A stretch of DNA of 16,504 bases from Bacteroidales bacterium UBA3754. GTDB lineage: Bacteria; Bacteroidota; Bacteroidia; Bacteroidales; UBA1715. The stretch spans positions 1 to 16,504 of the forward strand of contig DFGI01000009.1 in NCBI GenBank assembly GCA_002371705.1, given 5' to 3'. The notes under the pieces are model-generated. The model was not told where the DNA came from. It saw nothing but the letters and a program-made list of their open reading frames with translations, and did not search any database. The position numbers were made by a program, and so were the translations under genes. Below, piece by piece: positions 8,642 through 15,755 of this stretch. Position 1 is the stretch's first letter. The number at the start of each line of letters is the position of its first letter.

Positions 8642-8655
8642 GTGCCGTTAGGCAC
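8642..8655 (+). repeat. Short palindrome, first of a related pair
   Basis: GTGCC-GTTA-GGCAC forms a 5-bp hairpin 18 bases after the transporter stop. Its sequence is nearly repeated in the terminator-like hairpin at 8697-8710 (GTGCC-GTAA-GGTAC). The spacer starts with TTCATATCGGTAGAA. From memory, similar paired palindromes with this spacer are scattered through Bacteroidales genomes. I cannot verify that here. Confidence 0.5.
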
Positions 8656-8692
8656 TTCATATCGGTAGAATACGAGAATTTATATTTTTATT

Positions 8693-8716
8693 AAACGTGC
8701 CGTAAGGTACGTTTTT
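8693..8716 (+). terminator. Terminator-like hairpin ending the LysR-transporter operon
   Basis: Arms 8693-8701 and 8706-8714 pair over 9 bp (one G-U) around a GTAA loop, and the 3' arm runs into TTTTT (8712-8716). It lies 70 bases after the transporter stop. It may also be the second half of a dispersed palindromic element. Confidence 0.6.
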
Positions 8717-8766
8717 GTATGATTATATACAATTATAGCGAATCACATTATTTACACAATGCTTTC

Positions 8767-8819
8767 TTTTCTCGGAGCGAGAAAATGAACAAATAAATGC
8801 CTGTAACAACCATTACAGG
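8767..8819. repeat. Two further adjacent hairpins in the 8624-8906 intergenic region
   Basis: The first hairpin has arms 8767-8774 and 8778-8785 (TTTTCTCG/CGAGAAAA, loop GAG). The second has arms 8800-8806 and 8813-8819 (CCTGTAA/TTACAGG, 6-base loop). Neither is followed by a T-run on either strand, so ordinary intrinsic termination is not well supported. They probably belong to dispersed repeat DNA between the convergent transporter and RidA genes. I see no gene between 8624 and 8906. Confidence 0.45.
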
Positions 8820-8906
8820 GTGAATAAGCAACTGCACAGGATTAAATTCCGCAATGAAATTCGATGTTGGGGAAGGGTAGTGCAGTGATTTTGCACAAAC
8901 CTTTCG

Positions 8907-10064
8907 TTACAAATTCTTATACTTTGAACTACGATAGTCTTTTATGCTGATGCACTCCATTTCAATCAGCCAAGCGGGACGGCACACGGGAGCAAGTACA
9001 ATCACTTTGGGCGTTTCGGGGAAACGTTCGTCGTACATCGACTTCACCAAGGAATAATCAGCCACATCACGCAGATACACAATCATTTGTGTAATGTCGT
9101 CCATCGTATGTTCTTTTTCTTCCAATAGTTTGCCCACATTTTCCCACATTCGCAGCGTCTGATTGCGTATGTCGCCCACGTGGACCACGTTTCCTTTGTT
9201 GTCGATGCTGGCGGTGCCGCTGACGAACAGCTGCCGACGGTCGCCGTATTCCATACAAACTCCACGCTCGAACGTTACGCCGTATTCGTAGGTTGGGTTC
9301 AAGTGGGTGGGAGCATACAGATACGACATTTGTCCTTTCTGTATCCCTTTTACTGCATAGGCGTCAAGAAGAACTTTCACCGTGCCTTCGGCGTGTGAAC
9401 CCTGAATGCCCGTGCTGGCAATGTAGTGCGTGTCCTGGGTAAGCCCAACTTGTTCAAAATTGTCGCGTCGTCCACGTACCACGCCGGCGTAGTTTGTGTC
9501 AACGTCGCGGACGAAAAACCACGTGCGGACGCAGTTGTCGGCAATGTTGCACTTGTGCGAAATCAGGTCTTCCTCGTAGCCCTCCAATAAATAGCGTGTC
9601 TGTTGCTCGGAATTTCCGCCCGAAGTGTGGCGGTATGCGGTCCAATAATGAGTTATGTCGTTGTGTTTGTACGAAAATGTGCCGTTTCCGTTGCGTTGCG
9701 GAACGGGAATGCCTTCCTGCAAATAAACCCACAAAGCGACTTTGGTGCCGTCGAGTGGTGGCTGTTGCACAATCGACACTGCACACGGCGAGAAATTCGA
9801 CAGCATTTCCTCGACCATTGCCGTTTGGTTCGACGCATCGCTCAAAAAATACCGCTTCATAACGGCTCTTGCGCGATTTTCCCACAACGTGTCTTCCATC
9901 ACCGCCAAAGTGTTGTGAAGCGATTCCAATTGCTCACGGAACGACATTCCGTATTTTGTGGTGTGCAACATAATGTTGTGTTCCGTGATTCCGTTTTTCG
10001 GCTTGAATGTTGAAACCTCGGCAACGGCACCAAATTCGGGGTAGGAGTATGACTTATAATCCAT
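8907..10064 (-). CDS. RidA/YjgF-superfamily protein, chorismatase (FkbO/Hyg5)-like
   Basis: With the ATG ending at 10064 the protein has 385 residues. A GTG nine codons upstream (10091) is possible, but the ATG gives the more natural start. There is no signal peptide, so it is cytoplasmic. The C-terminal third is recognisably RidA-like: VSGTAS at about 281-286, a VHVGD/NQTLRMWENV stretch, and a terminal CRPAWLIEME with Cys361, Arg362, Glu368 and Glu370. The N-terminal 250 residues have no obvious simple RidA match. A long N-terminal part before such a C-terminus is the layout of FkbO/Hyg5/XanB2 chorismatases, which split chorismate to pyruvate and a dihydroxycyclohexadiene or hydroxybenzoate product. 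I infer relationship, not activity. It follows the cytochrome gene on the same strand but is preceded by its own promoter-like boxes, so it may be a separate unit. Confidence 0.85.
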   Translation of the reverse strand: MDYKSYSYPEFGAVAEVSTFKPKNGITEHNIMLHTTKYGMSFREQLESLHNTLAVMEDTLWENRARAVMKRYFLSDASNQTAMVEEMLSNFSPCAVSIVQQPPLDGTKVALWVYLQEGIPVPQRNGNGTFSYKHNDITHYWTAYRHTSGGNSEQQTRYLLEGYEEDLISHKCNIADNCVRTWFFVRDVDTNYAGVVRGRRDNFEQVGLTQDTHYIASTGIQGSHAEGTVKVLLDAYAVKGIQKGQMSYLYAPTHLNPTYEYGVTFERGVCMEYGDRRQLFVSGTASIDNKGNVVHVGDIRNQTLRMWENVGKLLEEKEHTMDDITQMIVYLRDVADYSLVKSMYDERFPETPKVIVLAPVCRPAWLIEMECISIKDYRSSKYKNL

Positions 10065-10116
10065 GTTTATACCTTCAGTTTTGAATTTCACTACGGTTTG
10101 GCTGACTCACTGCCTC

Positions 10117-10141
10117 CAAACCTATAACACCGCCAAAAGTA
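10117..10141 (-). promoter_or_regulatory. Two tandem -7-type promoter boxes for the RidA-like gene
   Basis: Read on the - strand, TAGGTTTG (10124-10117) and TACTTTTG (10141-10134) both match TAnnTTTG exactly. The proximal one would place the transcript start near 10110, about 45 bases before the ATG. No clear -33 TTTG lies at the usual spacing for either, so strength is uncertain. Confidence 0.42.
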
Positions 10142-10189
10142 TTAACACTCATTGACTATGGAAATCCCTAAAACTTGGTATTCTAACAC

Positions 10190-10873
10190 CTATTCTATCC
10201 CTTTATTTATCCAATCTTCGATTAGTTGAAGATTTTTGTAGTCAAGAATCATGTTGGAGTGGTCAAACGATAGGGTGCCATCGGTGCCAGTAACGACCTT
10301 GTACAGAAAACTGTTAGCCGCATCGCCGGGGACAACACGCACGGAGCCGTCGGTCGCCTTTGACGAAGCCACGTTAACCAATGCGTCGTAACTTTTCCCT
10401 TCGGTTAGATAAAGCCCTGCAGCAGCGGATTTTCCTCCTCCGTGGCACGCCGCACACGTCGGGTTAAACAACGTTTTTTGAATGCCGCTGAACATGTCGG
10501 CCTGCACCGCACCAGCGTCAAGAATAATTTCTGCTTCATTGTTGTTTGAAATATCGTTCTCGTAAAACGTGGCAATACGCTCACGCAGACGGTTTATCGC
10601 ACAAATTTCAATGGTTTTCACGTCATTGCCAATGCCGTTCAGCACAAGCGTGTCGGCTGTGGCGGAAAAAATGTTTTTTGAAATGTCGGCGTACTTGCTG
10701 TCGCCAAAACCTGCCACTACCACATTGTAGCCCGACGGCCAATTTTCTATGCCCGAAACTGTCGCTGCTATTTTTACCGTCCGTCCCGAACTTTCTGCTT
10801 TTATGTTTTCCATCACATCGCCGTCGTCGCAGGCCGAAAAGGCTAAAAGGCCTATAATCAATATTTTTTTCAT
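10190..10873 (-). CDS. Mono-heme cytochrome c-like lipoprotein
   Basis: This protein has 227 residues from the ATG at 10873; a TTG four codons upstream is less likely. The signal peptide ends in a lipobox at Cys15 (AFSAC). The next residues are DDGD, an acidic start resembling the surface-export signals described for Bacteroidota lipoproteins. Residues 30-115 look like a beta-rich Ig-like domain. The C-terminal half carries one heme c attachment motif, CAACH at 140-144. Its end (SNMILDYKNLQLIEDWINKGIE) resembles the closing helix of small cytochrome c domains, and the Met is a possible sixth heme ligand. It is the third gene after the DHOR lipoprotein and the porin, so an electron-transfer role with the di-heme protein is plausible. 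Substrate unknown. Confidence 0.85.
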   Translation of the reverse strand: MKKILIIGLLAFSACDDGDVMENIKAESSGRTVKIAATVSGIENWPSGYNVVVAGFGDSKYADISKNIFSATADTLVLNGIGNDVKTIEICAINRLRERIATFYENDISNNNEAEIILDAGAVQADMFSGIQKTLFNPTCAACHGGGKSAAAGLYLTEGKSYDALVNVASSKATDGSVRVVPGDAANSFLYKVVTGTDGTLSFDHSNMILDYKNLQLIEDWINKGIE

Positions 10874-10888
10874 ATATTTTTGCAATTA

Positions 10889-10912
10889 GGAGACGCACGA
10901 CCGTGCGTCTCT
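10889..10912. repeat. Perfect GC-rich palindrome between porin and cytochrome genes
   Basis: GAGACGCACG at 10890-10899 is the exact reverse complement of 10902-10911, with only AC between. The hairpin would be nine pairs with a 4-base loop, plus a G-U at the base. A looser 7-bp inverted repeat flanks it (AATTAGG 10884-10890 and CCTAATT 10932-10938). No T-run follows on the - strand, so it is not a standard terminator. It looks like a mobile palindromic repeat inserted between two operon genes. It could stabilise mRNA or lower expression of the downstream gene. Confidence 0.65.
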
Positions 10913-10945
10913 ACAATATTAATTATTCATTCCTAATTCTTAATG

Positions 10946-12187
10946 CTAAAACGTGTACTGTAACATCACCGTGGCGCTGTGCACGGTCATTCCCAAATCG
11001 TCGTTGTCGCGGTCGATTTGTGTTTCGTGCCCCGTGCGGCCAGTGTATTGGTACATTGCCTGCAATTTCAGGTTGCAACCCGGCATAAAATAATTAAATC
11101 CGATTGCTGGCATGTTCAGCATTCCCTTGGTATCCATACCGTTACGTTCATAAAGGTCATAACGCAATGCCGCCTGCAATTTGTTGGTCACGAAATAACC
11201 TGCCTGTGCGTAACCGCCTATGAAATTATACGTTTCGCTGATTTTCTGGCGTTCCGTAAAGCCAATGTGCATAAAGTAACATTCGGTTGCCAGATACAAT
11301 TTATGGTACAAGTATGCAAATTCAAAGCCGGCACGGAAATCGTTGGTGCTTTCGTTCTCGCTCTCAACGTTCAGCGACGACGAAACGCCAATCATCCATT
11401 TGTTTTCGTCAAGACGGCTTGCAGAACCTTGAATCATAGGCATGGCTCCTTTGGGCGAGAAGGTGAGTCGTCCAGCATACAATAACGACGGAATATGCCA
11501 ATCGTCGCTGAATGTCCGTCCAGCCGCATTCGTGCCTATTCCCGTTCCGTTGAAGACGCCCAATTCGTAACCGAATTTGCCAGCAATGGAGCCGTGCATT
11601 TCCGCACCCAAGTCAAAACCCAATCCTATGCTTGGCGTGACGGCGTTCAACGCATACGGCAGAATCACTGTGGCTGTCAGCGAGTTTGGAAGCACGGGAA
11701 GCAATGTTTCGCCCAACGTGGTAAGATATGCGTGGGTGAATGGTGTTTTAAACTTTCCTATGCGAAATGCAATGTTCTTCTTCGTCTGAACGTCGAACCA
11801 CGCTTGTTGGAGCAACGCTCCGCCACTCGAAGCCGCGTTTATCGACAAGTTGAACGTGACTTTCCCGAACGCTTTCCCCGTGAAACCAAGCACGGCATAA
11901 GGAACGGCAAAGCCGCTATTTGCCACGTTGTCCTGATTGTACGCCTTGTCAAGACCTTCGTCGTCGTAATAATTGAATTTTGCACACGTCTGCACCAACA
12001 TAAACGGTTTAAATACGAAATCGCCAGTGCCGCTACTGATTTTCAGACCTGTCTTTCCACTCATTGAAACTATGCCGTTTTCAAAATCATCGTCGTGAGT
12101 CGTTGCTTGTGCGTTAGATTCCTGATTTTCCTGTGCCAATCCAAACAACGGCAACAGAGCCATAACAAAACAAAATATCTTTTTCAT
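10946..12187 (-). CDS. Outer-membrane barrel, Porin O/P-like
   Basis: This 413-residue protein has a clear signal peptide (MKKIFCFVMALLPLFGLA, cleavage before QENQ). The rest is made of alternating amphipathic strands ending in an aromatic (LQYTF), typical of outer-membrane barrels. The stretch FRIGKFKTPFTHAYL at about 140, followed by a VLPNSLT loop and an ELGVFNGTGIG strand, resembles the phosphate-selective Porin O/P family. That family name does not prove phosphate specificity. It lies 56 bases after the DHOR gene and 72 before the cytochrome gene on the same strand. I see no promoter box in either gap, so one transcript is likely. It could be the outer-membrane channel for whatever the two heme lipoproteins act on, perhaps iron or another inorganic ion. 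Confidence 0.9.
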   Translation of the reverse strand: MKKIFCFVMALLPLFGLAQENQESNAQATTHDDDFENGIVSMSGKTGLKISSGTGDFVFKPFMLVQTCAKFNYYDDEGLDKAYNQDNVANSGFAVPYAVLGFTGKAFGKVTFNLSINAASSGGALLQQAWFDVQTKKNIAFRIGKFKTPFTHAYLTTLGETLLPVLPNSLTATVILPYALNAVTPSIGLGFDLGAEMHGSIAGKFGYELGVFNGTGIGTNAAGRTFSDDWHIPSLLYAGRLTFSPKGAMPMIQGSASRLDENKWMIGVSSSLNVESENESTNDFRAGFEFAYLYHKLYLATECYFMHIGFTERQKISETYNFIGGYAQAGYFVTNKLQAALRYDLYERNGMDTKGMLNMPAIGFNYFMPGCNLKLQAMYQYTGRTGHETQIDRDNDDLGMTVHSATVMLQYTF

Positions 12188-12243
12188 CTTTTTTACAATT
12201 AACCCTTTTTTATTTCTTATTTTTTAATTTGTAATTCGTAATT

Positions 12244-13737
12244 CTATAACGAGTTAAGGAACGCCACCAAAGCCGTTCTGTCGTTTTTGTTCATATTTTT
12301 GAATAGATTTTTTGACGCTTCGCCTTCGCCGCCGTGCCACATAATGGCTTCAACAAAATTCCGTGCCCGTCCGTCATGCAAAAAGTAAGTATGACCATTA
12401 ACTTTCTCCTGCAATCCCACGCCCCACAGCGGCGTTGTGCGCCATTCGTTGCCTCTTGCCAACCCGCTCACAAAATTGTCGTTCAAGCCAACGCCCATGA
12501 TTTCCGAACCCATGTCGTGGAGCAAAAAGTCGGAATACGGGTGAATAGTCTGATTCCCGAGCCACGGCAATCGTGTTCCGTTCAGTAGCACCGAACCGCC
12601 CACTTTTGTGTGGAGCGTAGTCACGTGGCAAAGATGGCATTTTGCTTGATAAAACATCTGCTCGCCACGTTTCACCACAGAATCGTCAACATTTCTTCGT
12701 GCAGGCACGCCAAGTGCTTGCATATACAAATCAACATCTTCCATATCTTGGGTTGAAACATCTAACTGATTGTACGACAAACCCATAGCACTTCCTTGCG
12801 ACATTTGCAGTTGTCCTTCGCAGATTTCTTCAGGAAAACGGCTGTTTGTTGAGCCCATATCGCTTGAAAAGCCCAGTTCCACGGTCAAATCCAAGTGGTG
12901 TGCCTTGTTTCCCGACAAACCCACGGAACGCCGTCCACGTTCGGTAATGTAGTTGCAACGCCCGCTGATGCCATATTCGGGATAGTTGCTTTTTGCCGCC
13001 AATGCCTCGATTTCAGCAGGGTCGATTGCCATAATTTGTCCCATTCCCACGTGACGGAGCGGAATTCTCACCGTGCAGAACAAGTCTTCGGGCTGAAGAA
13101 TTATGGAGTCGCCTTTCACGCCGTCCCAAAACTTTTTGTACCATTCAGTTATGGTAAATTCTGGATAACAGAGTTCGTAAGGTTCTCCGTCGGGGAAGGA
13201 GAAAGACTGAAAATGCCAGTCAACTTTGACTTTTCCTTCGGGTTGTACGCCGTAGATTGCCTGGTCGTGGACCACACGTCCATAGTCTTGGAAAAAGACG
13301 CCGTTTTTGCGGGTAATGTAAATCAGCATAGCCGAAAAACCATATTGTCCCGAACCGTATGTGGGATTTCCTTTGTCGTCAACGCCATTGGGAGTCCACA
13401 CGCCGGGTTTTGTACGACCAGCGTTGCGGTGACAACTACCGCAGGAATAGCCGGCATACACGGGACCAAGACCGCCACCGTAGCCGTTGCTGCTTGTTCG
13501 GGCATCGTCATACAATGCATCACCACGGTTAAAACGCCGTTCATAGGAGCCAGAAAGCCATTCGGCAGGCGAATCGAACGCCTTTGATGAATTCATAAAA
13601 ATTGTAGAAGTTCCAGCCGACAATGTGTAGCCCTTCGGAACCACCACGTCGTCCATATCAATGCCTTCCTTTGTACACGATTGAAGCATTCCTGAAAAAA
13701 GGATTATGCAACAACCTAAATAACCAATGCCTTTCAT
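12244..13737 (-). CDS. Di-heme oxidoreductase lipoprotein, DHOR/DUF1111 family
   Basis: This 497-residue lipoprotein has a lipobox LQSC with Cys21. It carries two heme c motifs, CGSCH at 99-103 and CHLCH at 367-371. It has the hallmark end of the DHOR (DUF1111) family: a TTPLWGVGL segment, then FLHDGRARNFVEAIMWHGGE and a closing helix ending in NSL. The family resembles di-heme cytochrome c peroxidases and is often annotated as thiol oxidoreductase; true substrates are poorly known. It is commonly found near imelysin-type iron-regulated lipoproteins, but none is present in this window. It is the first gene of the - strand operon, followed by the Porin O/P-like barrel and a mono-heme lipoprotein. 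It probably acts in the periplasm or on the cell surface, anchored to the membrane. Confidence 0.93.
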   Translation of the reverse strand: MKGIGYLGCCIILFSGMLQSCTKEGIDMDDVVVPKGYTLSAGTSTIFMNSSKAFDSPAEWLSGSYERRFNRGDALYDDARTSSNGYGGGLGPVYAGYSCGSCHRNAGRTKPGVWTPNGVDDKGNPTYGSGQYGFSAMLIYITRKNGVFFQDYGRVVHDQAIYGVQPEGKVKVDWHFQSFSFPDGEPYELCYPEFTITEWYKKFWDGVKGDSIILQPEDLFCTVRIPLRHVGMGQIMAIDPAEIEALAAKSNYPEYGISGRCNYITERGRRSVGLSGNKAHHLDLTVELGFSSDMGSTNSRFPEEICEGQLQMSQGSAMGLSYNQLDVSTQDMEDVDLYMQALGVPARRNVDDSVVKRGEQMFYQAKCHLCHVTTLHTKVGGSVLLNGTRLPWLGNQTIHPYSDFLLHDMGSEIMGVGLNDNFVSGLARGNEWRTTPLWGVGLQEKVNGHTYFLHDGRARNFVEAIMWHGGEGEASKNLFKNMNKNDRTALVAFLNSL

Positions 13738-13799
13738 TTTCGCAAATGAGTGAAACTAAGTTCTTTTTTGCCCACAAAGAAAAAGAATTGGGGAAAGTG

Positions 13800-13826
13800 T
13801 ACAATCCCTAAAAATGGGGATTTGTA
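13800..13826. promoter_or_regulatory. Dyad in the divergent DHOR/asnB promoter region
   Basis: Bases 13800-13808 pair with 13817-13826 over nine positions (TACAATCCC against GGGATTTGTA) with one bulged T at 13821 and an 8-base loop. It lies 62 bases from the DHOR start and 54 from the asnB start, the only intergenic space shared by the two. It may be an operator or a leader hairpin. No T-run follows on the + strand. I find no convincing TAnnTTTG box for either gene. Confidence 0.35.
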
Positions 13827-13880
13827 AATGGAGGTGACAGAAGTTTTCAAAAAATTTATATTTTTATGCAACTTTTTATT

Positions 13881-15755
13881 ATGTGCGGAATTAGCGGAAT
13901 ATATTCGTTTACTGACACAGCGGAGTCCTTTGTCCCATGTGTGGAGAAATCCATTCGAACATTGCGGAATAGGGGACCTGAAGTGCAACGGGTGGAATGT
14001 ACGGGCAGAGTGGTGCTTGCACACGCACGGCTTGCGATTTTGGATACAAGTTCCGCAGGCAACCAACCGTTTACCGATGCTTCGGGACGATATACCATAA
14101 TATATAATGGTGAATTTTACAATTATCGTGACTATTATGCAGAATTGCGTGCCGATGGTGTGAACTTTACTTCGTCATCCGATACGGAAGTGCTTCTGTA
14201 TCTGTATATTAAATATAGACAATGTTGTCTGGAAAAAATCAATGGTTTTTTTGCCTTTGCTGTATATGATTCTGTTGAAAACACCTTGTTCGTCGCACGT
14301 GACAGAATGGGTATCAAACCGTTATATTTCATTCAGACAGAACAGTTTTTCGGCTTTTCGTCGGAATTGAAGGGTATATTGGAATTTCCGTTTGAACGTA
14401 AACTCAATAACAATGCCTTGTTTGCATATCTGCAATTCATGTACGTCCCCGCGCCAATGACAATGGTGCAAGGTGTGGAAAAACTTGAACCCGGAATGTC
14501 ACTCTTTGTCAGTCCCAGTGGTGTGGAACGGAACCGATATTTTTCGTTGGAACAATCTGCGGAGAAGAAAAGTCGTTTGTCATACGAAGAGGCTCAAACT
14601 CAATTGATTGAACAACTGACTGCTTCGGTTCAAAAACGATTGATTTCGGATGTTCCACTGGGAACGTTTTTGAGCGGTGGCATTGATTCTTCCGTAATCA
14701 GCACAATAGCAAGTCGTTACGTTGACGGTTTGCAAACATTTTCCATAGGTTTCAAGGATAATCCGTTTATTGATGAAACGTATTATGCTCGGTTGGTCGC
14801 AAAGAAAATACATTCGCAACATACTGAAATACAAATTGATAACGCAAAACTTGAAGAATCGTTGTTTGAGATTTTGAACAACATTGACGAGCCGTTTGCC
14901 GATTCTTCGTCAATTGCGGTACACGTGCTTTGCAAATATGTGAAACCACACGTCACTGTGGCGCTTTCGGGCGATGGAGCGGATGAAATTTTTGCTGGCT
15001 ACCACAAACATTTTGCTCATTATAACCAGTTGCAGCACAAAGGATTAAATTCTGTTGTCGCGGCAGCATATCCGTTGCTGAAACATTTGCCGCAGTCACG
15101 TTCTAATGCGCTGTTCAACGTGTTTAGAAAGATTGTGAAATATGCCGAGGGTGCGAGCATGACGACTGCTGACGCATATTACAAATGGTGCAGTTTTGCT
15201 TCGGAAAACGATGCGTTGGCGTTGTTGCACGACACAAATGTAGATGTGACCGCTTTGAAATCACGTTATTTCACGTTTGGCGAGAATGTTACGATGAACG
15301 ATATTTTGCTGGCAGACCAAAAACTTGTGTTGGCAAACGATATGCTCACCAAAGTTGACCGAATGTCGATGGACAATAGTTTGGAAGTCCGTACACCGTT
15401 TTTGGATCATACGTTTGTGGAATTTGTCAATTCGTTGCCGTCGGAATATAAGATTAATGGCAAGATGAAAAAACGGATTTTGCAGGATGCATTCCGCGAT
15501 GATTTACCGTCGGAATTATATAACCGACCGAAAAAAGGCTTTGAAGTTCCGTTGTACGCATGGTGTAAAAACACGTTCCGCGACTTGCAAGAATCATTGT
15601 TGTTAAAACAATTTATAGAAGAGCAGGGTGTATTCAAATATGATGCGATTACCAACTTGCGTAATGTTGCGATAAGCCCTTCGCCGAATGATGCTCCGGC
15701 ACAGATATGGTCGCTATTGGTGTTCCAATCGTGGTGGAAACACTATTTCGCATAA
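13881..15755 (+). CDS. asnB: Asparagine synthetase (glutamine-hydrolysing)
   Basis: This 624-residue enzyme makes asparagine from aspartate, glutamine and ATP. I chose the ATG at 13881 because removal of Met exposes the catalytic N-terminal Cys (MCGISGIY); starts five codons upstream would block this. The class II amidotransferase domain shows RNRGP, AHARLAILD, YNGE at 75-78 and the SSDTEVLLY stretch. The synthetase domain shows the ATP pyrophosphate loop SGGIDSS at 265-271, an LSGDGADEIFAGY motif and EVRTPFLDH near the end. All key motifs are intact. This long form is often found in surface-polysaccharide loci, where it may amidate a sugar acid instead of aspartate. The convergent glycosyltransferase keeps that open, but primary asparagine synthesis is the default reading. 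Confidence 0.93.
   Translation: MCGISGIYSFTDTAESFVPCVEKSIRTLRNRGPEVQRVECTGRVVLAHARLAILDTSSAGNQPFTDASGRYTIIYNGEFYNYRDYYAELRADGVNFTSSSDTEVLLYLYIKYRQCCLEKINGFFAFAVYDSVENTLFVARDRMGIKPLYFIQTEQFFGFSSELKGILEFPFERKLNNNALFAYLQFMYVPAPMTMVQGVEKLEPGMSLFVSPSGVERNRYFSLEQSAEKKSRLSYEEAQTQLIEQLTASVQKRLISDVPLGTFLSGGIDSSVISTIASRYVDGLQTFSIGFKDNPFIDETYYARLVAKKIHSQHTEIQIDNAKLEESLFEILNNIDEPFADSSSIAVHVLCKYVKPHVTVALSGDGADEIFAGYHKHFAHYNQLQHKGLNSVVAAAYPLLKHLPQSRSNALFNVFRKIVKYAEGASMTTADAYYKWCSFASENDALALLHDTNVDVTALKSRYFTFGENVTMNDILLADQKLVLANDMLTKVDRMSMDNSLEVRTPFLDHTFVEFVNSLPSEYKINGKMKKRILQDAFRDDLPSELYNRPKKGFEVPLYAWCKNTFRDLQESLLLKQFIEEQGVFKYDAITNLRNVAISPSPNDAPAQIWSLLVFQSWWKHYFA

Noticed and set aside
8767..8785. An intrinsic terminator for the RidA-like gene.
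   Set aside because: The hairpin is good, but no T-run follows on the - strand, so I list it only as a repeat.
8642..8819. A CRISPR array, considered because of repeated palindromes.
   Set aside because: The four hairpins differ in sequence, arm length and spacing. There are no uniform repeats or spacers and no cas genes.
9499..10013. Several 120-136 codon frames on both strands inside the RidA-like gene.
   Set aside because: They are basic, Cys/Arg-rich shadow products in a GC-richer gene, while the long - strand frame has conserved RidA motifs.
12895..13587. A 230-codon open frame on the + strand antisense to the di-heme gene.
   Set aside because: The - strand carries both heme motifs and a conserved family layout, and the + product has no signal or motif.
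13866..13880. A start five codons upstream for asnB.
   Set aside because: The enzyme needs Cys as its mature first residue, which fixes the start at the ATG of MCGISG.
13828..14100. A 90-codon frame starting at an ATGGAGG just before asnB.
   Set aside because: It runs through the asnB amidotransferase domain in another frame and has no motif. The GGAGG-like sequence is about 50 bases from the asnB start, too far to act as its ribosome site.
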